Below, in pieces: positions 28,802 through 37,562 of a stretch of 64,000 nt of DNA. The position numbers and the translations under genes are program-made. Source of the stretch: Arthrobacter sp. M2012083. GTDB lineage: Bacteria > Actinomycetota > Actinomycetes > Actinomycetales > Micrococcaceae. The notes beneath the pieces were generated by a model. That model made no database searches. It was not told where the DNA came from and saw nothing but the letters and a program-made list of their open reading frames with translations. The stretch is from contig NZ_AKKK01000013.1 in NCBI RefSeq assembly GCF_000281065.1, positions 62,001 through 126,000 on the forward strand, written 5' to 3'. Each line of letters opens with the position of its first letter. The first letter of the stretch is position 1.

Positions 28802-30000
28802 CCACTACCTTGGAAGGTACCACCCTGAATACCGGCAATGCCGCTTCCGACGGACGTTCCGTGGGTCAACGTTTCAGGGCATGGTTCCGGAAACACCTGA
28901 TATGGATTGCCCTCGGCGGCCTGCTTGCCGGCTTGGTCACTTTCCTGGCCATCGACAGCGTCTCCGGCGCAACGGATTCCCGACGGCTCTCGGCACGGAA
29001 TCCAGCACCGGACGGGGCCATGGCCGCAGCCGAAATCCTCGCACGCCACGGCGTGGCCGTCACCCCGACAGATACGTTCGAGGACACTTTGGATGCGCTG
29101 TCAGCCAAGGATGAAGCAACGGTCCTCCTCTTTGACGCACAGGGCTTTCTTGACCGGTCCCACTTGGAAGAAATCACTGCAGCAGCCGATCGGGTTGTGG
29201 TGGTTACTCCACGGCTGAGGACACTCAACGGCCTGGATCAGGGGATCCGGCCCGGCGGTGTGGTTCCAGAAGCAACGCAGGTCATCGAACCCGCCTGTGA
29301 ACAGGAAGACGCAAGGGTAGCGGGCAGGGTGTCCGCACACGGTTCCATCTTTTCAGGGCCGGTGGTTTGCTATCCCACCCGCGAGGACGGACCCGGCTTG
29401 TATGCGGCATCAGCCGATGGGCGGGTCATCGTCCTGGGCAGCAGGGAACTTCTGGACAATCAACACCTCGCCTTGGAGGGCAATGCTGCCCTCGCCCTGC
29501 GTACCTTGGGGAACAACGCGGACCTCGTGTGGTACATCCCGGGCGTCGGCGATATCTCCGCCTCAAATTCAAACCCCACACTGAATGAGCTTGCGCCGCG
29601 ATGGCTGGCCTTCGCTGGCCCGTGGCTGGGCTTGGTAGCCTTGTTGGCCATCGCTTGGCGGGGCAGGCGCATGGCCCCTCTCGTATTCGAGCCGCTGCCC
29701 GTGGTGGTCAAGGCCGTTGAAACAGCGGAAGGCCGGGCACGCCTTTACCAGGATTCGCGGGCTGTGGGGCGGGCAGCCGACAACTTGAGGGCAGGCTCCC
29801 TGTCACGTTTGGCGCGGCACTTCAACCTCGGCGCCGACACCACCCCCGAGGCAATAGTCGACGCAACAGCCCGCCATGCGGCGCAATCGGCCCAGGAAGT
29901 CCGATTCGTCTTGATCGACTTCATGCCGGAAAGCGAAGGACAACTGGTGCAGTGGGCACAACAGATCGAACGAATCGAACAGGAGGCGACCGCCCGATGA
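28798..30000 (+). CDS. DUF4350 membrane protein
   Basis: It is 400 aa. A helix at about 36-56 is followed by an extracytoplasmic DUF4350 domain (SRRLSARNPAPDGAMAAAEI, then GQGF-type turns) that resembles a GATase-like fold. A second helix lies near 277-293 (WLAFAGPWLGLVALLAIAW) with a cytoplasmic tail. The start overlaps the previous stop; the stop overlaps the MoxR start. Confidence 0.85.
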   Translation: MTTTLEGTTLNTGNAASDGRSVGQRFRAWFRKHLIWIALGGLLAGLVTFLAIDSVSGATDSRRLSARNPAPDGAMAAAEILARHGVAVTPTDTFEDTLDALSAKDEATVLLFDAQGFLDRSHLEEITAAADRVVVVTPRLRTLNGLDQGIRPGGVVPEATQVIEPACEQEDARVAGRVSAHGSIFSGPVVCYPTREDGPGLYAASADGRVIVLGSRELLDNQHLALEGNAALALRTLGNNADLVWYIPGVGDISASNSNPTLNELAPRWLAFAGPWLGLVALLAIAWRGRRMAPLVFEPLPVVVKAVETAEGRARLYQDSRAVGRAADNLRAGSLSRLARHFNLGADTTPEAIVDATARHAAQSAQEVRFVLIDFMPESEGQLVQWAQQIERIEQEATAR

Positions 30001-31142
30001 GCAGCCAGCCAAACAGCTATACGGACAGCAACAACCACTTCGCAGGAGGTACGACGCCTCGCCCGGATGGACTGCAGCCCGATACATCGCAACAGGACGT
30101 TAGCCTGCAACACGGTAGCCCGCGGGACGTTACCCACCAGGGTGCGCCCCAGGATACCGGGCACGCAGACAACGGACAGCGCCGGTCCGGTGAGGATCCG
30201 GCGCGGCAGTCACTGCTGAATGTCAGGGCAGAGGTGGGCAAGGCCGTGGTCGGTCAGGACCCTACCGTAACGGGTATGCTGATCGCCCTGCTTTGCGGCG
30301 GGCATGTTCTGCTGGAAGGTGTACCCGGCGTAGCCAAGACCCTCTTGGTCAGGGCGTTATCCACCGCGCTGAGCCTGGACACAAAACGCGTCCAGTTCAC
30401 CCCTGACCTCATGCCCGGCGACGTCACGGGGTCACTGGTTTATGACTCCCATACGTCTGAGTTCACTTTCCGCGAGGGCCCGGTTTTCACCAACATCATG
30501 CTGGCCGATGAGATCAACCGGACTCCGCCCAAAACCCAGGCCTCGCTCCTGGAAGCGATGGAGGAACGCCAGGTTTCGGTGGATGGGGTGTCCCGTCCCC
30601 TTCCGAGCCCGTTCATTGTGGCGGCAACCCAGAACCCGGTGGAGTACGAAGGCACCTATCCCTTGCCGGAGGCACAACTGGACCGGTTCCTCCTCAAGCT
30701 GACCATGCCACTACCTGGACGGGCAGAGGAGATCGAAGTCATCCGCCGCCACGCCAGCGGCTTTGATCCCCGGAACCTGTCTGCAGCCGGCGTACGGCCT
30801 GTAGCGGGCGCCGTCGAGCTTTCCAATGCCCAAGCTGCTGTCGCGCAAGTGGCCGTAGCTCCGGAAATCCTCGCGTACATTGTTGACGTGGTGCGCGCCA
30901 CGCGGTCTGCTCCTTCTTTCCAACTCGGCGTTTCTCCCCGTGGAGCCACCGCACTGCTCAACACTTCCAAAGCATGGGCATGGTTGTCCGGAAGGTCCTT
31001 CGTGACTCCGGACGATGTCAAGGCTTTGTCGTTGCCGTGCCTGAGGCACAGGGTGGGTCTGCGTCCGGAGGCTCAAATGGACGGCATCCAAGTGGACGAT
31101 GTCCTGGGCAGTATCCTGGCGTCCGTCCCGGTGCCGCGGTGA
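29997..31142 (+). CDS. MoxR-family AAA+ ATPase
   Basis: The 381-aa protein has a Gln/Asp-rich tail of about 70 residues before the AAA+ core. Walker A is GVPGVAKTLLVRAL, Walker B IMLADEINRTPP, sensor AATQNPVEYEGTYPLPEAQLDRF. MoxR ATPases act as chaperones with VWA or DUF58 partners, remodelling envelope or enzyme complexes. The start overlaps the DUF4350 stop by ATGA. Confidence 0.93.
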   Translation: MSSQPNSYTDSNNHFAGGTTPRPDGLQPDTSQQDVSLQHGSPRDVTHQGAPQDTGHADNGQRRSGEDPARQSLLNVRAEVGKAVVGQDPTVTGMLIALLCGGHVLLEGVPGVAKTLLVRALSTALSLDTKRVQFTPDLMPGDVTGSLVYDSHTSEFTFREGPVFTNIMLADEINRTPPKTQASLLEAMEERQVSVDGVSRPLPSPFIVAATQNPVEYEGTYPLPEAQLDRFLLKLTMPLPGRAEEIEVIRRHASGFDPRNLSAAGVRPVAGAVELSNAQAAVAQVAVAPEILAYIVDVVRATRSAPSFQLGVSPRGATALLNTSKAWAWLSGRSFVTPDDVKALSLPCLRHRVGLRPEAQMDGIQVDDVLGSILASVPVPR

Positions 31143-31174
31143 TCTCCCGACCACCGTCGGCCGAAGGGGTTTGA

Positions 31175-32467
31175 GTGGCGATTACTGGTCGTTTCGTGTT
31201 GCTGGCCCTTCTGGGTTTGGCGCCCTTGGTGCTTTTTCCCGCGTGGAGCACCGTCCTGTTCGTGGCCTTGGGACTGCTGCTCTTGCTGGTTATGGATCTT
31301 GTCTTGGCAGCCTCGCCCGCGAAGCTTGCCTTGGAACGCATGCAACCTGGAAACGTGACGCTCGAGGGCAAGGTGGACTCCGTTGTCATTGTCACCAATG
31401 GCACGCAGCGCAAACTGCGTGCCGAGGTAAAAGACTCGTGGCAGCCGTCCGCCGGCGCAGTGAACCCTTCACAGTCCTTGGTAGTTCCGTCCGGCGAGCG
31501 TCGCCGCCTGACTGTGACCTTGATTCCCCGGCGTCGCGGCGACCTCAAGAGCCCCCACGTGACCATCCGCTCGTTCGGCCCCATGGGTTTGGCCGCAAGG
31601 CAGCGGACCCGCGGCCTACCTGGCCAGCTGCGGGTCCTCCCCCCGTTCCATTCAAAGCGTCATCTTCCTTCCAAACTTCGGAAGCTCAGGGAGCTGGATG
31701 GCCGGGCCGCCGTACAGATCCGTGGGGCCGGCACCGAATTCGACTCACTGCGCGACTACGTCCGCGGCGACGATGTCCGGTCCATCGACTGGCGAGCCAC
31801 CGCGCGACGGACTTCGGTGGTGGTACGGACGTGGCGCCCGGAACGCGACCGGCGTGTGGTCATCGTGCTTGATACTTCACGCACAGCCGCCGCCCGGATC
31901 GAGGATGAACCCCGGCTCGATACGGGAATTGAGGCGGCGCTGCTGCTCGCAGTGCTGGCCGAGCGCGGAGGCGATCGCGTGGACTTCCTCGCCTATGATC
32001 GGCGACTTCGCGCACGCGTTGAATCGGCCACAAAAGGCAATCTGCTGGGTCAACTCGTCCAAGCCATGGCCCCCTTGGAAGCTGAACTGATCGAACTCGA
32101 TTGGCAGCAGGTTCCGGCGCAGGTACGGGCCGTGTCGGCGCACCGTTCCATGGTGGTTCTCCTCACGGCGCTCGACGGCGGTGCCCCCGAAGAAGGACTC
32201 CTCCCCACCGTGGCGCAATTGTCGCGCCAACACGTTGTGGTGGTGGCCTCGGTTCGGGATCCCCTGCTCTCTGCCATGAAAGAAGAAAGAACCACGGCCA
32301 GCCAGGTTTTCCGAGCAGCCGCCGCCGAACGTGCACTGCTGGAGCGTTCCGCGGTGACCGCCCAACTACGGCAACTTGGAGCCGAAGTGGTGGATGCCGA
32401 ACCCCACGATGTTCCTCCCCTGCTCGCTGACGCCTACATCCGGCTCAAAGCAGCCGGAAGGCTTTAG
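31175..32467 (+). CDS. DUF58 protein, partner of MoxR
   Basis: The 430-aa protein has two N-terminal helices (about 5-45), a beta-rich middle and the DUF58 core with RDYVRGDDVRSIDWRATARR near 190-210. The VWA-like strand VIVLDTSR follows. Start is GTG 31175 with AAGGGG upstream. It is the last gene of the coupled operon. Confidence 0.9.
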   Translation: MAITGRFVLLALLGLAPLVLFPAWSTVLFVALGLLLLLVMDLVLAASPAKLALERMQPGNVTLEGKVDSVVIVTNGTQRKLRAEVKDSWQPSAGAVNPSQSLVVPSGERRRLTVTLIPRRRGDLKSPHVTIRSFGPMGLAARQRTRGLPGQLRVLPPFHSKRHLPSKLRKLRELDGRAAVQIRGAGTEFDSLRDYVRGDDVRSIDWRATARRTSVVVRTWRPERDRRVVIVLDTSRTAAARIEDEPRLDTGIEAALLLAVLAERGGDRVDFLAYDRRLRARVESATKGNLLGQLVQAMAPLEAELIELDWQQVPAQVRAVSAHRSMVVLLTALDGGAPEEGLLPTVAQLSRQHVVVVASVRDPLLSAMKEERTTASQVFRAAAAERALLERSAVTAQLRQLGAEVVDAEPHDVPPLLADAYIRLKAAGRL

Positions 32468-32503
32468 GTCCAGGGTCAATGTCAGGTACAAGGAAGGACC
32501 GCA

Positions 32504-33217
32504 ATGAATACCCCCATCTACCAGCTGGCACTCGGTGACGAGTTCGGCCGGCTCACCCCGGAGCTCCAGGAGTATTTTTCGTTGGCTGCCGGCTCCGGAT
32601 CGTATGGAATCGGCGAAGGAGTTTTTGACGTTGTGGGGTGCCGGCAAAAGTGGTTGCGGCCACTACTCGCACTGACAGGGAGCGAGGAGGCTTTCTTTCC
32701 TGAATACGGTGAGGGCATTCCGTTCCGGATCGAAAACCACGCCCACCTGGATCCTTTCGGACGACCGGCCCTGACGGCCCGCAGGGAGATCTATTTCCCC
32801 TCGGGTACCAGGCTGTTCCACGATACGACGAGCGCCGTCATGAATGGCTCCGACCATCGAAATGCCCATTTGGTGGACCACGTGGGGCGTTACCGCCGAT
32901 TGGTCACCGACCTGGATGTCAGCGTTACCTCGGAGGGCCGCCTCCGTGGCGTGTCCAACGCAAGCAGGCTGTTCCTCGGCCCTTTGCGAATACCGTTGCC
33001 GAACGCACTTGATGCGCGTGCCTACGCGGAGCAGTGGTGGGACAGCGCGGAGCGCAAGCACCGCATCCAAGTCAAAGTCATCCAGCCCCAGATCGGCTTG
33101 GTCCTTGTATATGCAGGACGCTTCGACTATCGCTTGGCACCTTATCTGCCAGGAGCTGCCCCCGGCACCTCCCTCCCCCGCTACGCGGAACCAGACCGCT
33201 GGGAAGAGAGAATCTGA
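32504..33217 (+). CDS. DUF4166 domain protein
   Basis: The protein is 237 aa. The region FGRLTPELQEYFSLA...GEGVFDVVGCRQKWLRPLLAL, followed by an aromatic-rich beta domain (EIYFPSGTRLFHDTT), fits DUF4166. There is no signal peptide. AGGAAGGA precedes ATG 32504. It may be cotranscribed with the DUF58 gene 36 bp upstream. Function is unknown. Confidence 0.8.
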   Translation: MNTPIYQLALGDEFGRLTPELQEYFSLAAGSGSYGIGEGVFDVVGCRQKWLRPLLALTGSEEAFFPEYGEGIPFRIENHAHLDPFGRPALTARREIYFPSGTRLFHDTTSAVMNGSDHRNAHLVDHVGRYRRLVTDLDVSVTSEGRLRGVSNASRLFLGPLRIPLPNALDARAYAEQWWDSAERKHRIQVKVIQPQIGLVLVYAGRFDYRLAPYLPGAAPGTSLPRYAEPDRWEERI

Positions 33218-33228
33218 CGCTTTCGCGG

Positions 33229-34263
33229 TCAGCCCTGAGCCAGCTGGTCCAGTCCGTCAGCCACTTGGGTCAGTCTGGTGAGCACGTCCTTGGCCGTTGA
33301 AGGCTTGAAGGCCGCCAGCCCCGTAGAGGGAGTGACACGGAGTCCCGACAGGCCTGAGGCGGGAAGCCCGAGCTGCCGCCAGGGCTTCCAGATGCTTTCG
33401 ACAACCTCGGCGGTGCGCGGCAGTTGCGCCTGTGGCTCGCTGGTGGACAGTGCACCGGCCCACACGCGTTTTCCGTCCTCGACCACTACAGCCAGCTGCT
33501 CCCATTGGCGTGTCGTCAGGGCTTTCAGGGGCACCGCGACGCCGTCGGCTCCCGCTGCGAGGATTCGCTCGATGGGAGCTTCGATTTCCGGTACTGAGAC
33601 CACGGTCTCGACGACGCCCGCGGTCTTGAGGGCTTCGATCACCACTCGCCACGCGCCCGTCACTTCGTCCCCGGAGATGGACCGCAACGTTCGGTAGCCA
33701 CTCGCCGTCGGGATCGTGCCGGCCATGATCGAGGCAATGTCCGGCTCGTCAATCTGAACCACCAAACGGGCACCCGGGACAGCCGTGGCGATGCGGTTGA
33801 GGTGTCCCGCGACGCCGGCGGCCAAGGATTCCGCTATATCCCTTCGAGCGCCATAATCGAGAAGTGCCCGCTCGCCATTGTGCAGGTAAAGATTGGCAGC
33901 AAGACTCATGGGGCCCAACAGCTGAATTTTCAACTCAGTTGCAGCGACATCCTCGGCACCAGCGATGTCGGCCAGAATATTGATGTCAGTAGAGAGAGCC
34001 GAGCGGGCCCGCTGGGCATCCTTCCCGGGCTTGTCCACCAAGCGCCAGCCGTGCGGTTGGACGTCGATTGCCAGGTCGATCAACAAGGAGCCGGTCCTAC
34101 CGACAGCATCCGAGCCCACCCCTCGATCAGGCAGTTCGGGCAGGAAAGGAAGATGCGGATCCCCTAGTTCACCCCGAATTACCCGGATTGCTTCCGCGGG
34201 GTCGTTTCCAGGCCACGGCCCCAGTGCGGTGGCGCTGGCGCGCAAATTAACCGTTTCCGCCAC
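33229..34263 (-). CDS. MetE-like (UROD/MetE superfamily) protein lacking zinc ligands
   Basis: The 344-aa protein resembles the C-terminal barrel of cobalamin-independent methionine synthase, with LVVQIDEPDIA near 170. It contains no cysteine at all, so the two zinc-binding Cys of MetE are missing and homocysteine activation as known cannot occur. Homologues near mnmA and ligA (M. tuberculosis Rv3015c, from memory) are called methionine synthases by similarity only. It lies 3 bp after the chorismate mutase stop, in the same transcript. Confidence 0.85.
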   Translation of the reverse strand: MAETVNLRASATALGPWPGNDPAEAIRVIRGELGDPHLPFLPELPDRGVGSDAVGRTGSLLIDLAIDVQPHGWRLVDKPGKDAQRARSALSTDINILADIAGAEDVAATELKIQLLGPMSLAANLYLHNGERALLDYGARRDIAESLAAGVAGHLNRIATAVPGARLVVQIDEPDIASIMAGTIPTASGYRTLRSISGDEVTGAWRVVIEALKTAGVVETVVSVPEIEAPIERILAAGADGVAVPLKALTTRQWEQLAVVVEDGKRVWAGALSTSEPQAQLPRTAEVVESIWKPWRQLGLPASGLSGLRVTPSTGLAAFKPSTAKDVLTRLTQVADGLDQLAQG

Positions 34264-34266
34264 TGA

Positions 34267-34656
34267 TCAAGCCTGCTGGCTGGAAATCTGGTGATCCTCG
34301 GCGATTGCCTCGTGATGGCGGATCACTTCGCTGATGATGAAGTTGAGGAATTTTTCTGCGAAGGCTGGATCAAGGTGCGCATCCTCGGCGAGCCGTCGCA
34401 AGCGGGCTATCTGGGCCGATTCGCGGCCCGGATCTCCGGCAGGAAGCTTGTGGGTGGCCTTCAGGATGCCTACCTTCTGGGTGGCCTTGAAGCGTTCCGC
34501 GAGCAGGAAGACCAGTGTTGCGTCAATGTTGTCGATGCTGGACCGAATGGACAACAGCTCATCCATGACTGCACGGTCCACTTGGCCGGCCAGGGAGCTC
34601 GCTGCCGGGTTGAAGGAATCGACGTCATCGGGAAGGGCGTTGTTCTGCTCGGTCAT
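34267..34656 (-). CDS. Chorismate mutase (AroQ-type), likely leaderless
   Basis: The 129-aa helical protein has the AroQ core SIRSSIDNIDATLVFLLAERF, then KATQKVG and the C-terminal helix. It converts chorismate to prephenate for Phe/Tyr synthesis. ATG 34656 has no Shine-Dalgarno; the -10-like TAGACT lies seven bases before it, which suggests a leaderless mRNA. A longer in-frame start is Cys/Pro-rich and implausible. Confidence 0.9.
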   Translation of the reverse strand: MTEQNNALPDDVDSFNPAASSLAGQVDRAVMDELLSIRSSIDNIDATLVFLLAERFKATQKVGILKATHKLPAGDPGRESAQIARLRRLAEDAHLDPAFAEKFLNFIISEVIRHHEAIAEDHQISSQQA

Positions 34657-34766
34657 GCACACCAGTCTATGGTGTGGGGCGGTTCCGCCGTGGGTGTTAC
34701 CTGTCGGCCAGGACGGGCACGGGCACGGGCACATCAACCATGACCACGCCGATTGCCGCATCCCTT

Positions 34767-34817
34767 AACGTGGAGAAGGTACGCCCGTCACAGTGAGGGG
34801 CGTACCTTCTCCACGTT
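34767..34817. terminator. Long perfect hairpin downstream of the ABC operon
   Basis: Two perfect 20-bp arms (34767-34786 and 34798-34817) enclose an 11-base loop. It lies after the ABC ATPase stop and before the chorismate mutase promoter, so transcription termination is likely. No strong T-tract is evident on the leftward strand. Confidence 0.7.
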
Positions 34818-34855
34818 GTGCGGATTCCCGCGGATGACAGCCGCCAAGCAGCTAT

Positions 34856-36562
34856 CTAGCCGCCAAGCAGAGTGCGGTGCGCTTCCCGCCGTCGTGCTTG
34901 TTCGTCCGGGTCCGGCACCGGCAGCGAGGCTATGAGCCTCTTGGTGTAATCATGCTGCGGTGAGCCCATCACCTGGTTTCCGATCCCCTGCTCCACCAGC
35001 TGGCCTTTGTACAGCACGCCAACCCAATGGGACAACATGTCCACTACTGCGAGGTCGTGGCTGATGAATAGAGCCGCGAAGCCGTACTGCTCCTGTATGT
35101 CCTTGAACAGGTCCAGCACTTTGGCCTGCACCGAGACATCCAGGGCGGAGGTGGGTTCGTCGGCGATCAGGAGGCGGGGGTTGAGTGCCAGCGACCTCGC
35201 CAAGGATGCGCGCTGCCGCTGCCCACCGGACAGCTCGTGAGGGTAGCGCTCCGCGTACGACGCCGGCAGTTGGACTGATTCGAGCAGCTTACCTACCTTT
35301 TTCCTCGTCTCAGCGGCACCCGGCTTGGTGTGGATAAGCAGCGGCTCTGCGACGCACTCGCCGATGGTGAGGTGCGGATTGAAGGACGCCGCCGGATCCT
35401 GGAAAACGAAGCCGATCTCCTTGCGGAGCGGACGGAAAGTACGTTCCTTGAAGTCCAGCATCTCGTACCCAAGAACCTTCAGGCTGCCGCCGGTGGTTCG
35501 GGTCAGGCCCGCAATGGCCCGTCCGATGGTGGACTTTCCGGAGCCGGACTCCCCTACCAGTCCGAAAACCTCATTCTCCGACACCGTGAAGCTGACGTTG
35601 TCCACGGCCTTGAACCCGTGTCTGCCGAAACGCCCGGGGTATTCAATGGTGAGGTTCTTTGCTTCAACCAGGATTTTGCCCCCCTGGTGGAGCCGGCCAC
35701 GGGCACCCTCTGATGCCGAGTTCCGTCCGAGGTGCGGCACTGCGGCCAGCAGTTTCCTGGTGTACTCCTGCCGGGGTTCAGCAAACAGGACCCGGGAAGG
35801 AGCCTCCTCCACGACGTCGCCCTGGTACATGACCACAACCCGGTCGGCCAAATCTGCGACTACTCCCATGTTGTGCGTGATGAGCACGATTGAGGTTCCA
35901 TAGTTGTCCCTCAGGTCGCGCAGGAGCTGCAGGATTTCTGCCTGGACCGTGACATCCAGCGCGGTGGTGGGCTCATCCGCAACGATCAGTCCCGGGTTGA
36001 GCGCCAAGGCCGCAGCTATGACCACGCGTTGCTTCTGACCACCTGAGAACTGGTGCGGGTAGTAGTTGACCCGCGTCTCAGGATCCGGGATTCCTACTTT
36101 GCGGAGCGCCTCGGTTGCCCGGTGCTTGGCTTCCTTGGCGGAGATGCGACGGCCGTCCGCAGCGTGTGCCCGGATACCTTCGGCAATCTGCCAGCCCACG
36201 GTGAAGACCGGGTTCAGGGCTGTGGAAGGCTCTTGGAACACCATTGCGACATCCCTGCCACGGATTTTGCGAAGCGTGGATTTGCTGACGCTGATGACGT
36301 TGTTGCCGTTGATTACCACGGCACCGGAGCTGATAGCAGTTTCCGGAAGCAAGCCCAGGATGGTTTTGGCTGTCACGGTTTTGCCGGAGCCGGATTCCCC
36401 CACGATGGCCACTACTTCACCGGCTCCAACTTCCAGGCTGACGTCCTTGACAGCGTGGACGTCCCCGCCATCAGTGGCGAAGGTGACTTGGAGTCGATCG
36501 ATGGTTAGTACAGGCTGCTCGGTGCTGGCGTGATCTGACATATTTCCAAGGTTGGTGGTCAT
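34856..36562 (-). CDS. Peptide-type ABC importer, fused double ATPase (DppD-DppF like)
   Basis: The 568-aa protein carries two full ABC modules. First: Walker A GESGSGKTVT, signature FSGGQ, Walker B LIVADEP. Second: Walker A GESGSGKSTI, signature LSGGQ, Walker B LLIADEP. The arrangement equals DppD plus DppF in one chain. ATGA overlap with the preceding permease. Confidence 0.93.
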   Translation of the reverse strand: MTTNLGNMSDHASTEQPVLTIDRLQVTFATDGGDVHAVKDVSLEVGAGEVVAIVGESGSGKTVTAKTILGLLPETAISSGAVVINGNNVISVSKSTLRKIRGRDVAMVFQEPSTALNPVFTVGWQIAEGIRAHAADGRRISAKEAKHRATEALRKVGIPDPETRVNYYPHQFSGGQKQRVVIAAALALNPGLIVADEPTTALDVTVQAEILQLLRDLRDNYGTSIVLITHNMGVVADLADRVVVMYQGDVVEEAPSRVLFAEPRQEYTRKLLAAVPHLGRNSASEGARGRLHQGGKILVEAKNLTIEYPGRFGRHGFKAVDNVSFTVSENEVFGLVGESGSGKSTIGRAIAGLTRTTGGSLKVLGYEMLDFKERTFRPLRKEIGFVFQDPAASFNPHLTIGECVAEPLLIHTKPGAAETRKKVGKLLESVQLPASYAERYPHELSGGQRQRASLARSLALNPRLLIADEPTSALDVSVQAKVLDLFKDIQEQYGFAALFISHDLAVVDMLSHWVGVLYKGQLVEQGIGNQVMGSPQHDYTKRLIASLPVPDPDEQARRREAHRTLLGG

Positions 36563-37560
36563 GGCTTGCCTGCCTCTGCCGGGTTTGAAGGCGTTCCTGC
36601 TGTTGGTGCCGGCGTCCTGCCCGCGCGTTTGCGCCCACGGATCCGGGGGTCATTGAGGTCGTTGATGCTTTCGCCCACGAGGGTCAGTCCCAGGACGGTG
36701 AGGACTATCGCGATCCCGGGGAAGACGCCCGTCCACCAAATACCGGAGGAGGTGTCCGCCAGTGCCTTGTTGAGGTCAAACCCCCATTCAGCAGCTGATG
36801 TGGGCTCGATGCCGAAGCCAAGGAAGCCCAGGCCAGCGAGCGTCAGGATCGCCTCGGAAGCGTTCAAGGTAAACATGAGCGGCAGGGTCCTGGTGGCGTT
36901 CTTGAAGATGTGCCTCCCAATGATGCGCATGCTGGAAGCCCCCAGTACCTTGGCCGACTCTACGAACGGCTCGGCCTTGAGACGAATGGTCTCTGCCCGG
37001 ATGACCCGGAAGTACTGCGGGACAAAGACCACCGTTATGGAGAAAGCACAAGAGAAGATGCCGCCCCAGAAACTGGATTGTCCCCGGCTGATCACGATGG
37101 AAATGACGATTGCCAGGAGCAGGGTGGGAAACGCATAGATGGCATCCGCTATTACCACCAGAATCCTGTCCAGCCACCCTCCGAAATAACCACTGAGCAG
37201 ACCAAGGGCGACGCCGAGGAACAGGGACATCGCCACAGACACTACGATGACCGTCACCGCTGTTTGGGAACCCCAGATCACCCGTGAAAGGACATCGTAG
37301 CCGCCGACAGTCGTTCCCAGCAGGTGCTTGGAGTTCGGAGCTTCCTGGGTTGGGAACGAACCGTATGCATCGCTGAGTTGGGAGTAGCCATAGGGGGCAA
37401 GGAGAGGCGCGAAGATGCTCGTAAGGATGAAGAGTCCACTGAGGACAACGCCCACAATAAGCATGCCTCGCTGAAGTCCTACGCTTTTCTTCAGGTGGCT
37501 TATCACGGGCAGCCTTGAGAACAAGGGCTGCTTGGGCCGGGTCACTTGGGAAGTGCTCAT
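36559..37560 (-). CDS. Peptide-type ABC importer permease (DppC-like)
   Basis: The protein is about 333 aa with six membrane helices. The EAA-loop region reads ESAKVLGASSMRIIGRHIF and LTLAGLGFLGFGIEP. ATG 37560 has GAGGT seven bases upstream and follows the dppB-like stop directly; the longer frame is rejected. Confidence 0.92.
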   Translation of the reverse strand: MSTSQVTRPKQPLFSRLPVISHLKKSVGLQRGMLIVGVVLSGLFILTSIFAPLLAPYGYSQLSDAYGSFPTQEAPNSKHLLGTTVGGYDVLSRVIWGSQTAVTVIVVSVAMSLFLGVALGLLSGYFGGWLDRILVVIADAIYAFPTLLLAIVISIVISRGQSSFWGGIFSCAFSITVVFVPQYFRVIRAETIRLKAEPFVESAKVLGASSMRIIGRHIFKNATRTLPLMFTLNASEAILTLAGLGFLGFGIEPTSAAEWGFDLNKALADTSSGIWWTGVFPGIAIVLTVLGLTLVGESINDLNDPRIRGRKRAGRTPAPTAGTPSNPAEAGKP

Positions 37561-37562
37561 GT

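Noticed and set aside
36580..37138. 190-aa rightward frame inside the permease gene
   Set aside because: It is antisense to a permease with clear EAA-loop motifs.
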